Shown: positions 8,895 to 17,868 of the stretch, piece by piece | Position numbering within the stretch: the stretch's first letter is position 1 | Layout of the letters: each line of letters starts with the position of its first letter | NCBI GenBank assembly: GCA_026388185.1 | Contig: JAPLKG010000017.1 | Location: 62,001-126,000 of the forward strand | Reading direction: 5' to 3' | Length of the DNA stretch: 64,000 nt | Source of the DNA: Candidatus Eisenbacteria bacterium | Lineage (GTDB): Bacteria > Eisenbacteria > RBG-16-71-46 > JAFGJU01 | Translations under genes and position numbers: made by a program | Notes under the pieces: generated by a model | Databases searched by the model: none | What the model was told of the DNA's origin: nothing | The model's input: the letters and a program-made list of their open reading frames with translations, nothing else

Positions 8895-11800
8895 TCGAGT
8901 TTCACCAATTTGGCATTCACGGTCTCGCCGTCTCCCTCGAGACGCAGGAAATAGATGCCGGAGGGAACCTCTTTCCCTTTTTCGTTCGTTCCGTTCCACG
9001 TGACGCCGTAAGTGCCGGACGGCAAGTTCCCTTCAAAAAGCGTCGCAACAAACCTCGAGGTCACGTCAAACACTCTGAGTGACACGTGAGGTGGACGGTC
9101 TGGAGAATCGTCACCAGGGCCGACGAGAAAACTCACTTCTGTCGAAGCAACAAAGGGGTTGGGTACGCACGCCGTGAGGAAGATCCCTGCAGGCACACGA
9201 GGACTCTCGTGCGATACGTGAACATTCTGACGGCTTCTTGTCACTTTGAAACTGAATATCGCCTGGTCCTGACCGGCAATGGTGGCGCTGAACTCGGGGG
9301 TCAACTCGAGTCCGAAGACGCAATCTTCGCCCCGAATACTCTCAGGCTGCGAGACAAACTCGAAACTCATCGCGTCGTCGGTCGAAGTGTTCATTACGCC
9401 TATCACGTCTGGATCCACATAGGACACGGTATCGCTGCCCGTCCAGTACTTGAGAGCGTCCACACCTGTGTCCATGGCCTCGAGACACGCCGGACAGAAC
9501 GCAGTCTCCACGTGCAGGTCGAACACTCTCGCATACGCTCGCTTGTTGAAGATCTTGTAGGCCACCTGAAGAGTGCTGTCGTCAAGAGAAAAGGACTTTG
9601 TCAGGCTGAAATCCGAACATTCGTAACCCAAGTCGACTGCCCCCTCGGCAAGAGAAGCGGAGAACTCGGCATCTCGTATGTCCCCGGCGTAGGCAGCGTC
9701 AACGAGAATCGAATCTTCGAAAGCACGGCGCCTGACTTCGAATTCCCAGTCGAACACCTCAGGAAAGATGTTGTTCCCCGAAAGCCAGGCATAAACGTCC
9801 TTACCGCCAACAAGCCTGGGAACGTAGTGCGCTTCGTCCACAAAGGGCTCGTTGTAGTAAAGGAAGTTCTCGTCTCCGATCTCCTCCACCCCTTCCGCCA
9901 GATCAAACCAGTAAAGAAGCTTGCCGCCCTTCCGTGAGAACACGAGCATTTGCGTGCCGCTCGTGACGACGACTTCATCGACTCCGTCCCGGTTCAGATC
10001 CTCTACGTATTCCTCGCTTCGATTGAGAAGCGCCTCCCGCGCGGCCCTGGCCGCAACGTAGGCCGACCGCGCCATGTCCCAGTCGACGTAGCCGGTGTGG
10101 GTCGCTTCGCCGTGAACGAGAAACTCGTATTGGTGCGCTATCAAGTCAAACCATGCGTGCGAGAGAAGCTCGGAGGCCGAAGCGGTATCGGGCGCCGCCG
10201 AGGCAATCTCCTGCCTCACGACGTTCAGCGTATCTCTAATCTGGTCAAAAAACGCCCTGTACGCATTCCCCGTCGCGCCGGCGTTTTCCGCGAACCAGGC
10301 CGAGCCGCCCATCCATTCGGCGGCGCCGTCCACAATCCTCGCGACGGAAGAAGACGCTCCGTTGCTACTCACAAACTCCGAATACGTGGTCACCTTGACC
10401 TCGGCATCCGATTCAAGGGCCGTGAGCAGCGCGTCGAGATTGGCCCAGTCGACGGAGGGATCTTCGCCGTTCTCGTAATCCCAGAGACCCGTGGCCTCTG
10501 CGTCTTCGTGATAGCACACGGCGAACCTGTCGTTGACGTCTTCGTCGTAGCGGTCGTGGAGGAAATCCAACACGGCCTGGTAGTTCCCGCTGTCTATCGC
10601 GTAGTTGACGGTCCCCTCGAAAGACTTGTCGTCATCGAACACGTTCACGCTCCTTCCCTCGTACGACGTGCTCCTGACGAGATATTCGCTCCCACTAATC
10701 CCGCTGTCGAAGAGTATGTGGTCCTCCACCTGAACGTTCTCGTATCCGTTGTCGGCGAGAAGACGAACGAAGTTCTGCGTCCAGGTACGCTCGGGATTCC
10801 AGAAGCTCACGGGAGAAACGCCGAAGATCTTCTCAATCAGCCTCTTGTGAGTCCTTATCTGCTCGTCGTTGAATTGAAAATCGGTCGAATCGCTCCGCGT
10901 GGAATACATAATGTTCTGCGCGTACGTGCTCCCCACGATCTCAAATTGACCTTCCTCGACCCCGTCCTTGATGAGATCAATCACCCTGTCGTCGAGCCGA
11001 AGAAGACTGTGCAGCAGGCAACCCGACACGTGGATCATGAATTTCAGAGTGGGGTGGGCCCTCAGCGTCTCAAGAAGACCGACGTAGCAGGCCGTCGAGG
11101 CCACCTTCGAGTACGGGACGAGATTCTGGTTCAAGTGAAAAAGAAAGATGGCGTCCACTTGTTTCGGAGGGGTAGTACCAGTGTCGGGACTCACTGTGAT
11201 TGTAAAAGGGTGAAGTGTGTCGGCGGGCAAGGTGGAAGAAAAGAGCCCGTCTGAGGCGAACAGATAGTATTCGACAGTACCCTCTTGAACGGCCTCGCCC
11301 GGGATGCTTCCCTCCCAGTATTGGAGCCCGCCCCTCGCGAGCTCGCTTCGATTGAACAGCGTCTCACCTGCCCGTCTATAGCGGACCTCCACGCTTGCCA
11401 CAACGCTGTCGATGACCGTCGCCTCCATCACGACCGGATGGTTCGCCACGGCCTCTGCCACGGGCGTGTGGACTATGGAAGGGATCACACTGTCGGGTTC
11501 AGCGAACAGCACGCACACCTGGGACGTGGCAGCGTCGTAGCCGGAGAGCATGCCTTCCTGTGAAAGCCCTTGCACGGTCACCACGTCGATTATGTTCGAA
11601 TCGCTGTCTCCGTCGTCCCCTCCACCGAAGTTCCACTCATCCCGCGTGCGTCTCACTTGCCGCACCCTGCCGGTCTCGTACCCGTTCTGGCCCAGCATGA
11701 GCACAACGTAACGCCACGCCGAAGTCGGCGTCCCGATCGTCTGCTTCGGGACGGTCAACGTGATCTCACCGTCACTCTGATTCACGGCGACCCTCACGCC

Positions 11801-12265
11801 CGTTGTGTCAGTGCCGCCGCCCGGGTAAACGATCATGCTGCGGAAGTCGTCGAAAGGCGGCGCGCACCAGAGCATGACTTCCCACGCATTGACCGGAGAG
11901 ATACGCGCGTTCCTGCCTGCAAGAGTCCACGTGGCGCCCGAGCCTTCAATCCCATCCTTGTCAATGTAGATATCAATATTCTGTAAGCTAAAGCCTGCGC
12001 CGGAATTCCATGGATCGCTGACCGCCGCCGCCACCTTCACGACGAAGTACACCTGACTGGCGCCGGTGCTCACCTGGAACCTGGTGACGTCAAAGGAACT
12101 CGAGGTGAATGCGCTGTTCGAGGGGTAAACGTAGGTTCCCGGGCCGTGGTCGTCGCCGGTCGGGTCAAACAGGTCGGTGATAACCGCGCCGGCCAACCGA
12201 TCCGGACAAAGACAGACGCCGGCAAGCAGAATCACTAATGCTGTCGACAGGATGGAAGCTTTCAC
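8891..12265 (-). CDS. Secreted GH57-family alpha-glucan enzyme with glucodextranase-C/DOMON-like module and sorting domain
   Basis: 1124 aa from GTG 12265. The longer frame starts at a TTG (12331) that lies inside the predicted promoter, so it is rejected. Order of parts: signal peptide (1-~27); glucodextranase C-terminal/DOMON-like sugar-binding module (~30-235; 'FDPTGDDHGPGTYVYPSN'); Ig-like segment (~265-360); GH57 barrel (~370-640) with 'FLFHLNQN', the nucleophile motif 'FWNPERTW' (E492) and candidate acid D588 in 'YHEDAE'; a beta-sandwich resembling the C-terminal domain of GH57 glucanotransferases (~700-1000); FlgD-like/T9SS domain ('VPNPFVASTEVSF…VPSGIYFLRL'). GH57 enzymes cleave or transfer alpha-1,4/1,6-glucans. 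Probably surface-exposed. Amylase, transferase or branching activity cannot be separated by eye. Confidence 0.88.
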   Translation of the reverse strand: MKASILSTALVILLAGVCLCPDRLAGAVITDLFDPTGDDHGPGTYVYPSNSAFTSSSFDVTRFQVSTGASQVYFVVKVAAAVSDPWNSGAGFSLQNIDIYIDKDGIEGSGATWTLAGRNARISPVNAWEVMLWCAPPFDDFRSMIVYPGGGTDTTGVRVAVNQSDGEITLTVPKQTIGTPTSAWRYVVLMLGQNGYETGRVRQVRRTRDEWNFGGGDDGDSDSNIIDVVTVQGLSQEGMLSGYDAATSQVCVLFAEPDSVIPSIVHTPVAEAVANHPVVMEATVIDSVVASVEVRYRRAGETLFNRSELARGGLQYWEGSIPGEAVQEGTVEYYLFASDGLFSSTLPADTLHPFTITVSPDTGTTPPKQVDAIFLFHLNQNLVPYSKVASTACYVGLLETLRAHPTLKFMIHVSGCLLHSLLRLDDRVIDLIKDGVEEGQFEIVGSTYAQNIMYSTRSDSTDFQFNDEQIRTHKRLIEKIFGVSPVSFWNPERTWTQNFVRLLADNGYENVQVEDHILFDSGISGSEYLVRSTSYEGRSVNVFDDDKSFEGTVNYAIDSGNYQAVLDFLHDRYDEDVNDRFAVCYHEDAEATGLWDYENGEDPSVDWANLDALLTALESDAEVKVTTYSEFVSSNGASSSVARIVDGAAEWMGGSAWFAENAGATGNAYRAFFDQIRDTLNVVRQEIASAAPDTASASELLSHAWFDLIAHQYEFLVHGEATHTGYVDWDMARSAYVAARAAREALLNRSEEYVEDLNRDGVDEVVVTSGTQMLVFSRKGGKLLYWFDLAEGVEEIGDENFLYYNEPFVDEAHYVPRLVGGKDVYAWLSGNNIFPEVFDWEFEVRRRAFEDSILVDAAYAGDIRDAEFSASLAEGAVDLGYECSDFSLTKSFSLDDSTLQVAYKIFNKRAYARVFDLHVETAFCPACLEAMDTGVDALKYWTGSDTVSYVDPDVIGVMNTSTDDAMSFEFVSQPESIRGEDCVFGLELTPEFSATIAGQDQAIFSFKVTRSRQNVHVSHESPRVPAGIFLTACVPNPFVASTEVSFLVGPGDDSPDRPPHVSLRVFDVTSRFVATLFEGNLPSGTYGVTWNGTNEKGKEVPSGIYFLRLEGDGETVNAKLVKLD

Positions 12266-12330
12266 GACCGGCCGGACTCCCGCGATGTGGGACAGACGCT
12301 GGCCAAGAGCTTTCGATGTGTTCTGCAACA

Positions 12331-12359
12331 ATTATACCGCGAGAATCGGGTCCTGTCAC
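12331..12359 (-). promoter_or_regulatory. Sigma70-type promoter of the GH57 gene
   Basis: On the minus strand GTGACA (12354-12359) and a perfect TATAAT (12331-12336) are separated by 17 bp. Transcription would begin near 12324, about 60 nt before the GTG start at 12265. The promoter fixes the start choice, since the longer frame would begin upstream of the transcript. It sits in the 174-bp gap after the UPF0182 gene, so the GH57 gene can be expressed independently. Confidence 0.65.
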
Positions 12360-12439
12360 CTTCGTAGAATTCTCGGCGTCTCTCCGCGACGTCAGCGCTC
12401 CGTCACTTCTCTCGACGTCTTCGAGTACTCGCAAGAAGC

Positions 12440-15271
12440 TCAGCGTCCGGTCGTCTTCTGTAGGCCTTCCAGAATCGTTCTCATGCGCTCTAGCTCGGCG
12501 CCCGCTTCCGTGATCTTCCCCTGCCCTGTCAGCTGCTGATACTTCCTGAAGTGCTCCAGTGCGCTGCGGGCCTGCTCACTCAGCGTCAGGGGTTCGAGGC
12601 GACCACTCGCGTCAGGAGCGGCGCCTTCGGGGCGCTGCAAGAGCTGGTCGATGGCGGCGCCGAACGAAGTAGCGTAGGCAAGATTCTCTCCGGAGGCCAC
12701 CACGACACGCTTGAGCTCGGGCATCTTGCCCACCGTGGCCTGGAGGTAGATGGGCTGTACGTACAGCAACCTGTGGTCTGAAAGCGGTATCACAAGAAGG
12801 TTCCCCTGAATCACCCGAGACCCCTGTTGGTTCCAGAGAGTGAAGTCCTTGCTTATCGTGTCATTCTGATTGAGGCGTATCTCGATCTGCATCGGCCCGT
12901 AAACAAGCCTGTCCTTCGGAAACTCGTAGACGACAATCTGACCGTACTCGTCGCCGTCGCACCGTCCTGCCAGCCACGCGACCATGTTGTTCTTGGGGTT
13001 ACTCGGATCCGTTGTGAGAGGCGTGAACGGAATCATCTGAATGAACTCCTGCCTCTTCTCCCCCGGAACCGTGATGACCACGTAGTACGGAAGCATTTCT
13101 CTGGTGTCTCCCTGATGAGTCTCCTGCGCGATCTCCCACGCGTCTTCCCTGTTGTAGAAGACGTTGGGGTCATTCATGTGATACGTTGCGTAGATGTCCG
13201 CCTGTATCTTGAGGAGGTCCTCCGGGTAGCGAACGTGGGCCTTGAGGGATTGCGGCATCTCTTCCCGTGACTTGAAGAGTCCGGGAAACGCTCTCGCGTA
13301 GGCGCGAATCACAGGATCAGAATCCTCAAAAACGTAGAAGTCGACCGTTCCGTCGTAGCTGTTGATGACGGCCTTCACCGAATTCCTGATATAGTTTACG
13401 CTGCCCGCACTTGATCCAGCCAACAAGTGGCGCTCGGCGTACGGATAGTGGTCGGACACGGTGTACGCGTCCCACATGAACCAGATCTTGCCGTCCGCCA
13501 TCACCTGGTATGGGTCGTGATCGTATTCCAGGAAGGGCGCCAACGCCGGGATTCTCTCCTGTATGCACCTTCTGAACATGATTCTGCTCTCGGGGCCAAG
13601 CTCCTTTGCCGTCAAGAGCCGCAGTCCATCAAACCGCAAGGCAAACGCCAATTTCCTGAGACCACTCCCGATCGACACGCCACCCTTGCCTTTGTAAAAA
13701 GTGGTGACGTTCTCGGCCCCACGCGGGTAGTCAAACTCGGGATGGCTGGTCTTGACGAAGACGTGCGAGTTGGGAGCTTCGCCGAAATATATCTCGGGCC
13801 TGTCGAGTGAGAGCTCTGGAGTCTTGCCCACCGGTGGGATGTCCTTTGCCCAGTATTCCGGAAGCCCTTCGGGCGTGAAGATGTTGACCGGATTTAGGCA
13901 ACCGCCGTAGCCGTGAGTGTATACGAGCCTCAGGTTCTGCCACGTCTTTGATTGCTCGGCAAGCCTCCTCTGGTCCAACTCCCTGGCGGAAAGCATGACC
14001 TGAACCGGAATCCCGCCTATTTGATAGCGATCTATGTCAACGTCAAGGAATCTGTAGTAAAGCCGAAACGACTGGTTTTGATTGTACGTAGCCTCAAGCA
14101 CTCTCCAGTCCCACAGCCTGATGCTCTGCAGAGTGGCGGCGTCGTCCACAAGATTGGCCGGCGTGATGCCGTCCTTGACTGGAAACTGCGCCACCTTTGT
14201 CCTCGTGCTATCGAGGCCGTAGGCCTTTCTCGTGTATGCTATGTTGTACTCGATGTACGGCCTCTCCTTGTCCAACTCGTTCGGACTCACCGAGTAATGC
14301 TGGACGATGGCCGGAACGGCGTTCACTCCGATCAGCCATGTGAGAATGAGTACTCCAAACGCAAGCCCCGCGCCCGCAAACGTCTTGCGATGGGAGCGGC
14401 TCGCGGCAGACACAATGAAAGCGACTCCCACCAGAATCAGGGCGGCGATGAAGAACTTGTAAGCGCCCACCTGGAAATGAACGTCCGTGAAACCGGCACC
14501 GAACACGGCCCCTCTTCTTGAGTACACAAGATTCCATATGGCGAGCACGGTCTGGAATATGAACAAGCACACGAATAGAACGCCTTGGATGGAGAGATGC
14601 GTGACGAGTCGGAACAGTGTATCCCGGCGTCGAACCGGAGCCTGGTCCTCAAAGACAAGGCTGGCCCTTCTGCCGATACCCACTGCTCTCAGGCCCAACT
14701 GAATGGCGTAGAGCCCGAGAACGCCGAGCGTGGAGAAGATCAGCAGGCTCAGGACGTAGGAACTCAACCTGGAGTAGAAAGGCAGTGCGAAAACGAAAAA
14801 CGACACGTCCTTTCCGAAAATCGGATCGCTCACTCCGAACGGAACTTGATTCCGGTAGAGAAGTACTTTCTCCCACCATGCCGCGCTCGAACTGCCGAGC
14901 GAGATTGAGACGAGAGCGGCGTACAAGAGGTAGATTCCGTGAGCGACTCTCATCCTCTGACCTATCTCGGGAGCAAGACCCGCTCTGGTCAGCCGCATTT
15001 GTGCATGGAGGAACAGAATGCTCACAAGGAAGCCCGCCACAAACAAGAGGAGTCTCGTCCAAAAGACGGTCCAGTATCTTTGCGCCTGGCCCAGTTCTTG
15101 AAACCACAAGACCTCGGTGTAGATGCGCAGTGAGACGAGAAAAATGGTCAGCGCGCCGGCAAGCAGCGCAGAGGCTGCAACGTGGCCCCGCGCGACGCTC
15201 CCTTTTTTTGCCGAAACCAACACGGGAATAAGACAGGCCACGTACGCAAGGAGTATGAAGAAGGAAAGCAT
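12440..15271 (-). CDS. UPF0182 family large membrane protein
   Basis: 943 aa from ATG 15271, preceded by GGGGAGGG; the 26 extra codons upstream have no ribosome site. Residues ~1-310 hold about seven membrane helices, and the remaining ~600 residues form a large extracytoplasmic domain with the hallmark block 'LDVDRYQIGGIPVQVMLSARELD'-like text and 'TYHMNDPNVFYNREDAWEIA'. This matches the UPF0182 (COG1615) family, whose biochemical role is not established. It is divergent from the GH13 amylase gene across a 206-bp region rich in inverted repeats. Family call is confident; function unknown. Confidence 0.9.
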   Translation of the reverse strand: MLSFFILLAYVACLIPVLVSAKKGSVARGHVAASALLAGALTIFLVSLRIYTEVLWFQELGQAQRYWTVFWTRLLLFVAGFLVSILFLHAQMRLTRAGLAPEIGQRMRVAHGIYLLYAALVSISLGSSSAAWWEKVLLYRNQVPFGVSDPIFGKDVSFFVFALPFYSRLSSYVLSLLIFSTLGVLGLYAIQLGLRAVGIGRRASLVFEDQAPVRRRDTLFRLVTHLSIQGVLFVCLFIFQTVLAIWNLVYSRRGAVFGAGFTDVHFQVGAYKFFIAALILVGVAFIVSAASRSHRKTFAGAGLAFGVLILTWLIGVNAVPAIVQHYSVSPNELDKERPYIEYNIAYTRKAYGLDSTRTKVAQFPVKDGITPANLVDDAATLQSIRLWDWRVLEATYNQNQSFRLYYRFLDVDIDRYQIGGIPVQVMLSARELDQRRLAEQSKTWQNLRLVYTHGYGGCLNPVNIFTPEGLPEYWAKDIPPVGKTPELSLDRPEIYFGEAPNSHVFVKTSHPEFDYPRGAENVTTFYKGKGGVSIGSGLRKLAFALRFDGLRLLTAKELGPESRIMFRRCIQERIPALAPFLEYDHDPYQVMADGKIWFMWDAYTVSDHYPYAERHLLAGSSAGSVNYIRNSVKAVINSYDGTVDFYVFEDSDPVIRAYARAFPGLFKSREEMPQSLKAHVRYPEDLLKIQADIYATYHMNDPNVFYNREDAWEIAQETHQGDTREMLPYYVVITVPGEKRQEFIQMIPFTPLTTDPSNPKNNMVAWLAGRCDGDEYGQIVVYEFPKDRLVYGPMQIEIRLNQNDTISKDFTLWNQQGSRVIQGNLLVIPLSDHRLLYVQPIYLQATVGKMPELKRVVVASGENLAYATSFGAAIDQLLQRPEGAAPDASGRLEPLTLSEQARSALEHFRKYQQLTGQGKITEAGAELERMRTILEGLQKTTGR

Positions 15272-15320
15272 ATACCCTCCCCGACAAGGATTCTCCAAGT
15301 GATGCGTCAAGAACGGACAG

Positions 15321-15349
15321 ATTGGAACAAAGAACGCCACCACAGTCAA
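15321..15349 (-). promoter_or_regulatory. Possible sigma70-type promoter for the UPF0182 gene
   Basis: On the minus strand TTGACT (15344-15349) and TCCAAT (15321-15326) are 17 bp apart, 50 bp upstream of the ATG at 15271. The -35 is good and the -10 moderate. Confidence 0.4.
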
Positions 15350-15357
15350 GAGAAAAC

Positions 15358-15378
15358 GGCCTCAACATTGTTGTGGCC
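15358..15378. promoter_or_regulatory. Inverted repeat, candidate operator upstream of the GH13 amylase gene
   Basis: Arms GGCCTCAACA and TGTTGTGGCC flank a central T; 9 of 10 base pairs match. It lies in the divergent region between the UPF0182 and GH13 genes, nine bp upstream of the candidate -35 of UPF0182. A dimeric repressor or activator site is plausible, but no regulator can be assigned. Confidence 0.45.
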
Positions 15379-15411
15379 ACAAGCGTGCCGTGTGTGGCAG
15401 AATTGGCGTTC

Positions 15412-15430
15412 GGGCGTGCGACGCACGCCC
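15412..15430. promoter_or_regulatory. Perfect inverted repeat, second candidate operator upstream of GH13
   Basis: GGGCGTGCG, a single A, then CGCACGCCC: a perfect 9+1+9 dyad, 48 bp before the GTG start of the amylase gene. Its centre is 53 bp (about five helical turns) from the centre of the dyad at 15358-15378, so both would face the same side of DNA. A hairpin in the mRNA leader is an alternative reading. Confidence 0.45.
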
Positions 15431-15477
15431 CGTCACACTGTGAGAGAACAACTCTCAAAACGCACAGGGAGGTACAG

Positions 15478-17628
15478 GTGAAGACAAATCGAATCGTGTT
15501 GGCCCTATTCGTGGCGCTATTATTCGCAACGATCGCGTCGTCCTCGGATGCTGCCAGGAGATTCCCGGTCGCTTTCTCTTTTTCGCCCCCGGTCTCTGCG
15601 AAGACTGTCACTCTCGCCGGTAGTTTCAATAATTGGAGCCGCACCGCCCAACCCATGGAGTTTGACGCGACCAAGGGCGCCTGGACTGCGACCATCGAAC
15701 TACTCGAGGGAGAGTATCACTACAAGTTTGTGGTCGACGACGAGAACTGGTTCAGTGACCCCAACCAGCAGCTCAAATCACCGGACGGTTTCGGGGGCTT
15801 CAATTCTGTGCTCAAAGTGGGCGACTACGAGCGCTTCAGGCAATCCGCCGGCAAGGGTGACAGCAGGATACTCGTAGAAGCCGTCTATCATGCAACGGAA
15901 CTCCCCTACGCACAGTGGACTGACAGCACCACGATTTCTCTGAGACTCAGAGTCAAGAAGGGCGACCTCGAGTACTGCTCCGTGCTTCTCTCGCCCGGAA
16001 AAGGCGTTCGCGAAGTTCCGATGAAATGGTTCGCTCAGGATGGGATTTTCGAGTACTTCAGAGCGTGGATACCGAGTGTCTCCTCTCCAGCGGAATACGC
16101 CTTCAAGCTGCGCGACGGTTCGTGTGAACTCTACTATTCCTCGAGCGACTCCTGTTCGTCCAATCTTGACGACTGCCGGCCCTTCGTCATGAACTTTGCG
16201 GATTCTCTTACCTTCTTCACACCAACTTGGGCGGTCGGTCGAGTCTTCTATCAGATATTCCCCGAACGATTCAGAAACGGAGACTCCACCAACGACCCTC
16301 CGGGGGTGGAAACGTGGGACGCGGCGCCGGCAAACTTCAATTTCTTCGGTGGAGATCTCCAGGGCGTCATGGACGGCCTTGGCTACCTGGACAGTCTGGG
16401 AATAGGAGCGATCTACTTCAATCCGATATTCGAGGCCACTTCCAACCACAAGTACAACACTTCGGACTACATGAAGATCGACCCGCACTTCGGTACGGTC
16501 GAGACGCTCAGAAACCTCCTGGAGCAAGCTCACAAGAGAGACATCAGGATCATACTGGACGGCGTCTTCAATCACTCCGGGTACGAGTTCTGGGCCTTCC
16601 AGGACGTCGTTAAGAATGGGCCTGCCTCCAAATACGTGAATTGGTACACGTTCCACGGATTCCCAGTCGTCAAGGACCCCAAACCGAACTACGAATGCTG
16701 GTGGGGCTACGGGGACTTGCCCAAATTGAACACCAACAGCCCGGAGGTTAGAAAATACATCTTCGGCGTGGACGACTTCTGGGCGCGCCAAGTCGGAATC
16801 GACGGCTGGAGGCTCGATGTTCCGAACGAAGTTCCTCACGACTTCTGGAAGGAATTCCGGAAGGTGACCAAGTCTATTGATAAAGACAAGTACATAGTGG
16901 GCGAGATCTGGGACAACGGGGCTCCGTGGCTCAAGGGTGACGAATTCGACGCGGTGATGAATTACAGATTCAGGACGGCTCTCATTGATTTCTTTGCGAC
17001 CGCGGAGACTGATCCGGAGCGCTTCGACGAAGTCCTGGGAATTCTGAGAATGGACTATCCGGACGCAGCGAATGGCGTCATGTTGAATCTGATCGGGAGC
17101 CACGATACGGAGCGATTCCTTACGCTCTGCGGCGGCGACGCGAGGAAGATGAAACTGGCGGTTCTTTTTCAGATGACCTACCCCGGTTCTCCCTGCATCT
17201 ACTACGGCGACGAGATAGGACTCACCGGGGAAAAGGACCCGGGTTGCCGGAAGACTTTCAAGTGGGACCCGCAGAAACAGAACAGAAAGCTTCTCGAAAC
17301 CTATAGGAAGCTCGTGGCGTTGAGAGACAATCATCCCAGCTTGCGCTACGGTGACTACCTCACGCTGCTTGCGGACAGGAACCGAAAGCTCTATGCGTTT
17401 GCGAGAGATAATGGAACTGAATTGGCCGTCGTCGTGATAAACAACGACGTTTCCAAACAACCCGTGGAAATCGACCTGTCGAAGCTCAAGGCTTTCGAGC
17501 CGGCAGACGCTCCCGGGTCGAGACTCCTCAGAGACGCTCTGACAGACAGATCATTCAGGATCGAAAAGGCAAAGCTCACGGTTCCTGCCCTGGAGCCCAA
17601 GAGCGGCCTGGTGTTGTTTCTTGAGTAG
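15478..17628 (+). CDS. Secreted GH13 alpha-amylase/neopullulanase-like enzyme with N-terminal CBM48-like domain
   Basis: 716 aa. GTG 15478 is preceded by AGGGAGG at good spacing; the in-frame extension to 15322 runs through the inverted repeats and is rejected. A signal peptide (VKTNRIVLALFVALLFATIA) is followed by a CBM48/AMPK-beta-like module (~20-105; 'VTLAGSFNNWS', 'YHYKFVVDDENW'), a linker beta-domain, and the GH13 barrel from 'VFYQIFPERFRNGD'. Catalytic residues are visible: nucleophile D447 in 'GWRLDVPNEV', acid/base E476 in 'IVGEIWD', and D543 in 'GSHDTERF'. The 'YQIFPERF' entry resembles the cyclomaltodextrinase/neopullulanase group. It hydrolyses alpha-1,4-glucans or maltodextrins outside the cytoplasm. 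No sorting domain is present, so it may be periplasmic. Confidence 0.93.
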   Translation: MKTNRIVLALFVALLFATIASSSDAARRFPVAFSFSPPVSAKTVTLAGSFNNWSRTAQPMEFDATKGAWTATIELLEGEYHYKFVVDDENWFSDPNQQLKSPDGFGGFNSVLKVGDYERFRQSAGKGDSRILVEAVYHATELPYAQWTDSTTISLRLRVKKGDLEYCSVLLSPGKGVREVPMKWFAQDGIFEYFRAWIPSVSSPAEYAFKLRDGSCELYYSSSDSCSSNLDDCRPFVMNFADSLTFFTPTWAVGRVFYQIFPERFRNGDSTNDPPGVETWDAAPANFNFFGGDLQGVMDGLGYLDSLGIGAIYFNPIFEATSNHKYNTSDYMKIDPHFGTVETLRNLLEQAHKRDIRIILDGVFNHSGYEFWAFQDVVKNGPASKYVNWYTFHGFPVVKDPKPNYECWWGYGDLPKLNTNSPEVRKYIFGVDDFWARQVGIDGWRLDVPNEVPHDFWKEFRKVTKSIDKDKYIVGEIWDNGAPWLKGDEFDAVMNYRFRTALIDFFATAETDPERFDEVLGILRMDYPDAANGVMLNLIGSHDTERFLTLCGGDARKMKLAVLFQMTYPGSPCIYYGDEIGLTGEKDPGCRKTFKWDPQKQNRKLLETYRKLVALRDNHPSLRYGDYLTLLADRNRKLYAFARDNGTELAVVVINNDVSKQPVEIDLSKLKAFEPADAPGSRLLRDALTDRSFRIEKAKLTVPALEPKSGLVLFLE

Positions 17629-17761
17629 CAGATGGGGCGGGCAGTGAGAGCCCTCGCGGAAAAGTGATGTTTAGGAGGGTTTCGCAGTCATTGGGCAAGG
17701 ACCGGCGGCGGACGAAACGAGACCGTTTGCGGAAAAGCGGCTGCAAGAGGGCCTGACAATG

Positions 17762-17797
17762 AAAGATGGGACCGGCTGTTCAACCGGTCCCATCTTT
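17762..17797. terminator. Bidirectional hairpin terminator between convergent genes
   Basis: A perfect 14-bp stem (AAAGATGGGACCGG / CCGGTCCCATCTTT) with an 8-nt loop. Stem ends give three T residues on either strand. It lies between the convergent amylase gene (stop 17628) and the 678-aa protein gene (stop 17869), so it can end both transcripts. The rest of 17629-17868 shows nothing coding. Confidence 0.75.
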
Positions 17798-17868
17798 GGC
17801 CTCGGGAAACTGAAAAACCGGCCCCTGGACCAAGTTCTCGCAGGCTTGTCTTTCGTGCAAGCCTGCTT

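Noticed and set aside
15778-17460. 560-codon open frame antisense to the GH13 gene
   Set aside because: The sense strand encodes a complete GH13 enzyme with all catalytic residues; the antisense product shows no domain.
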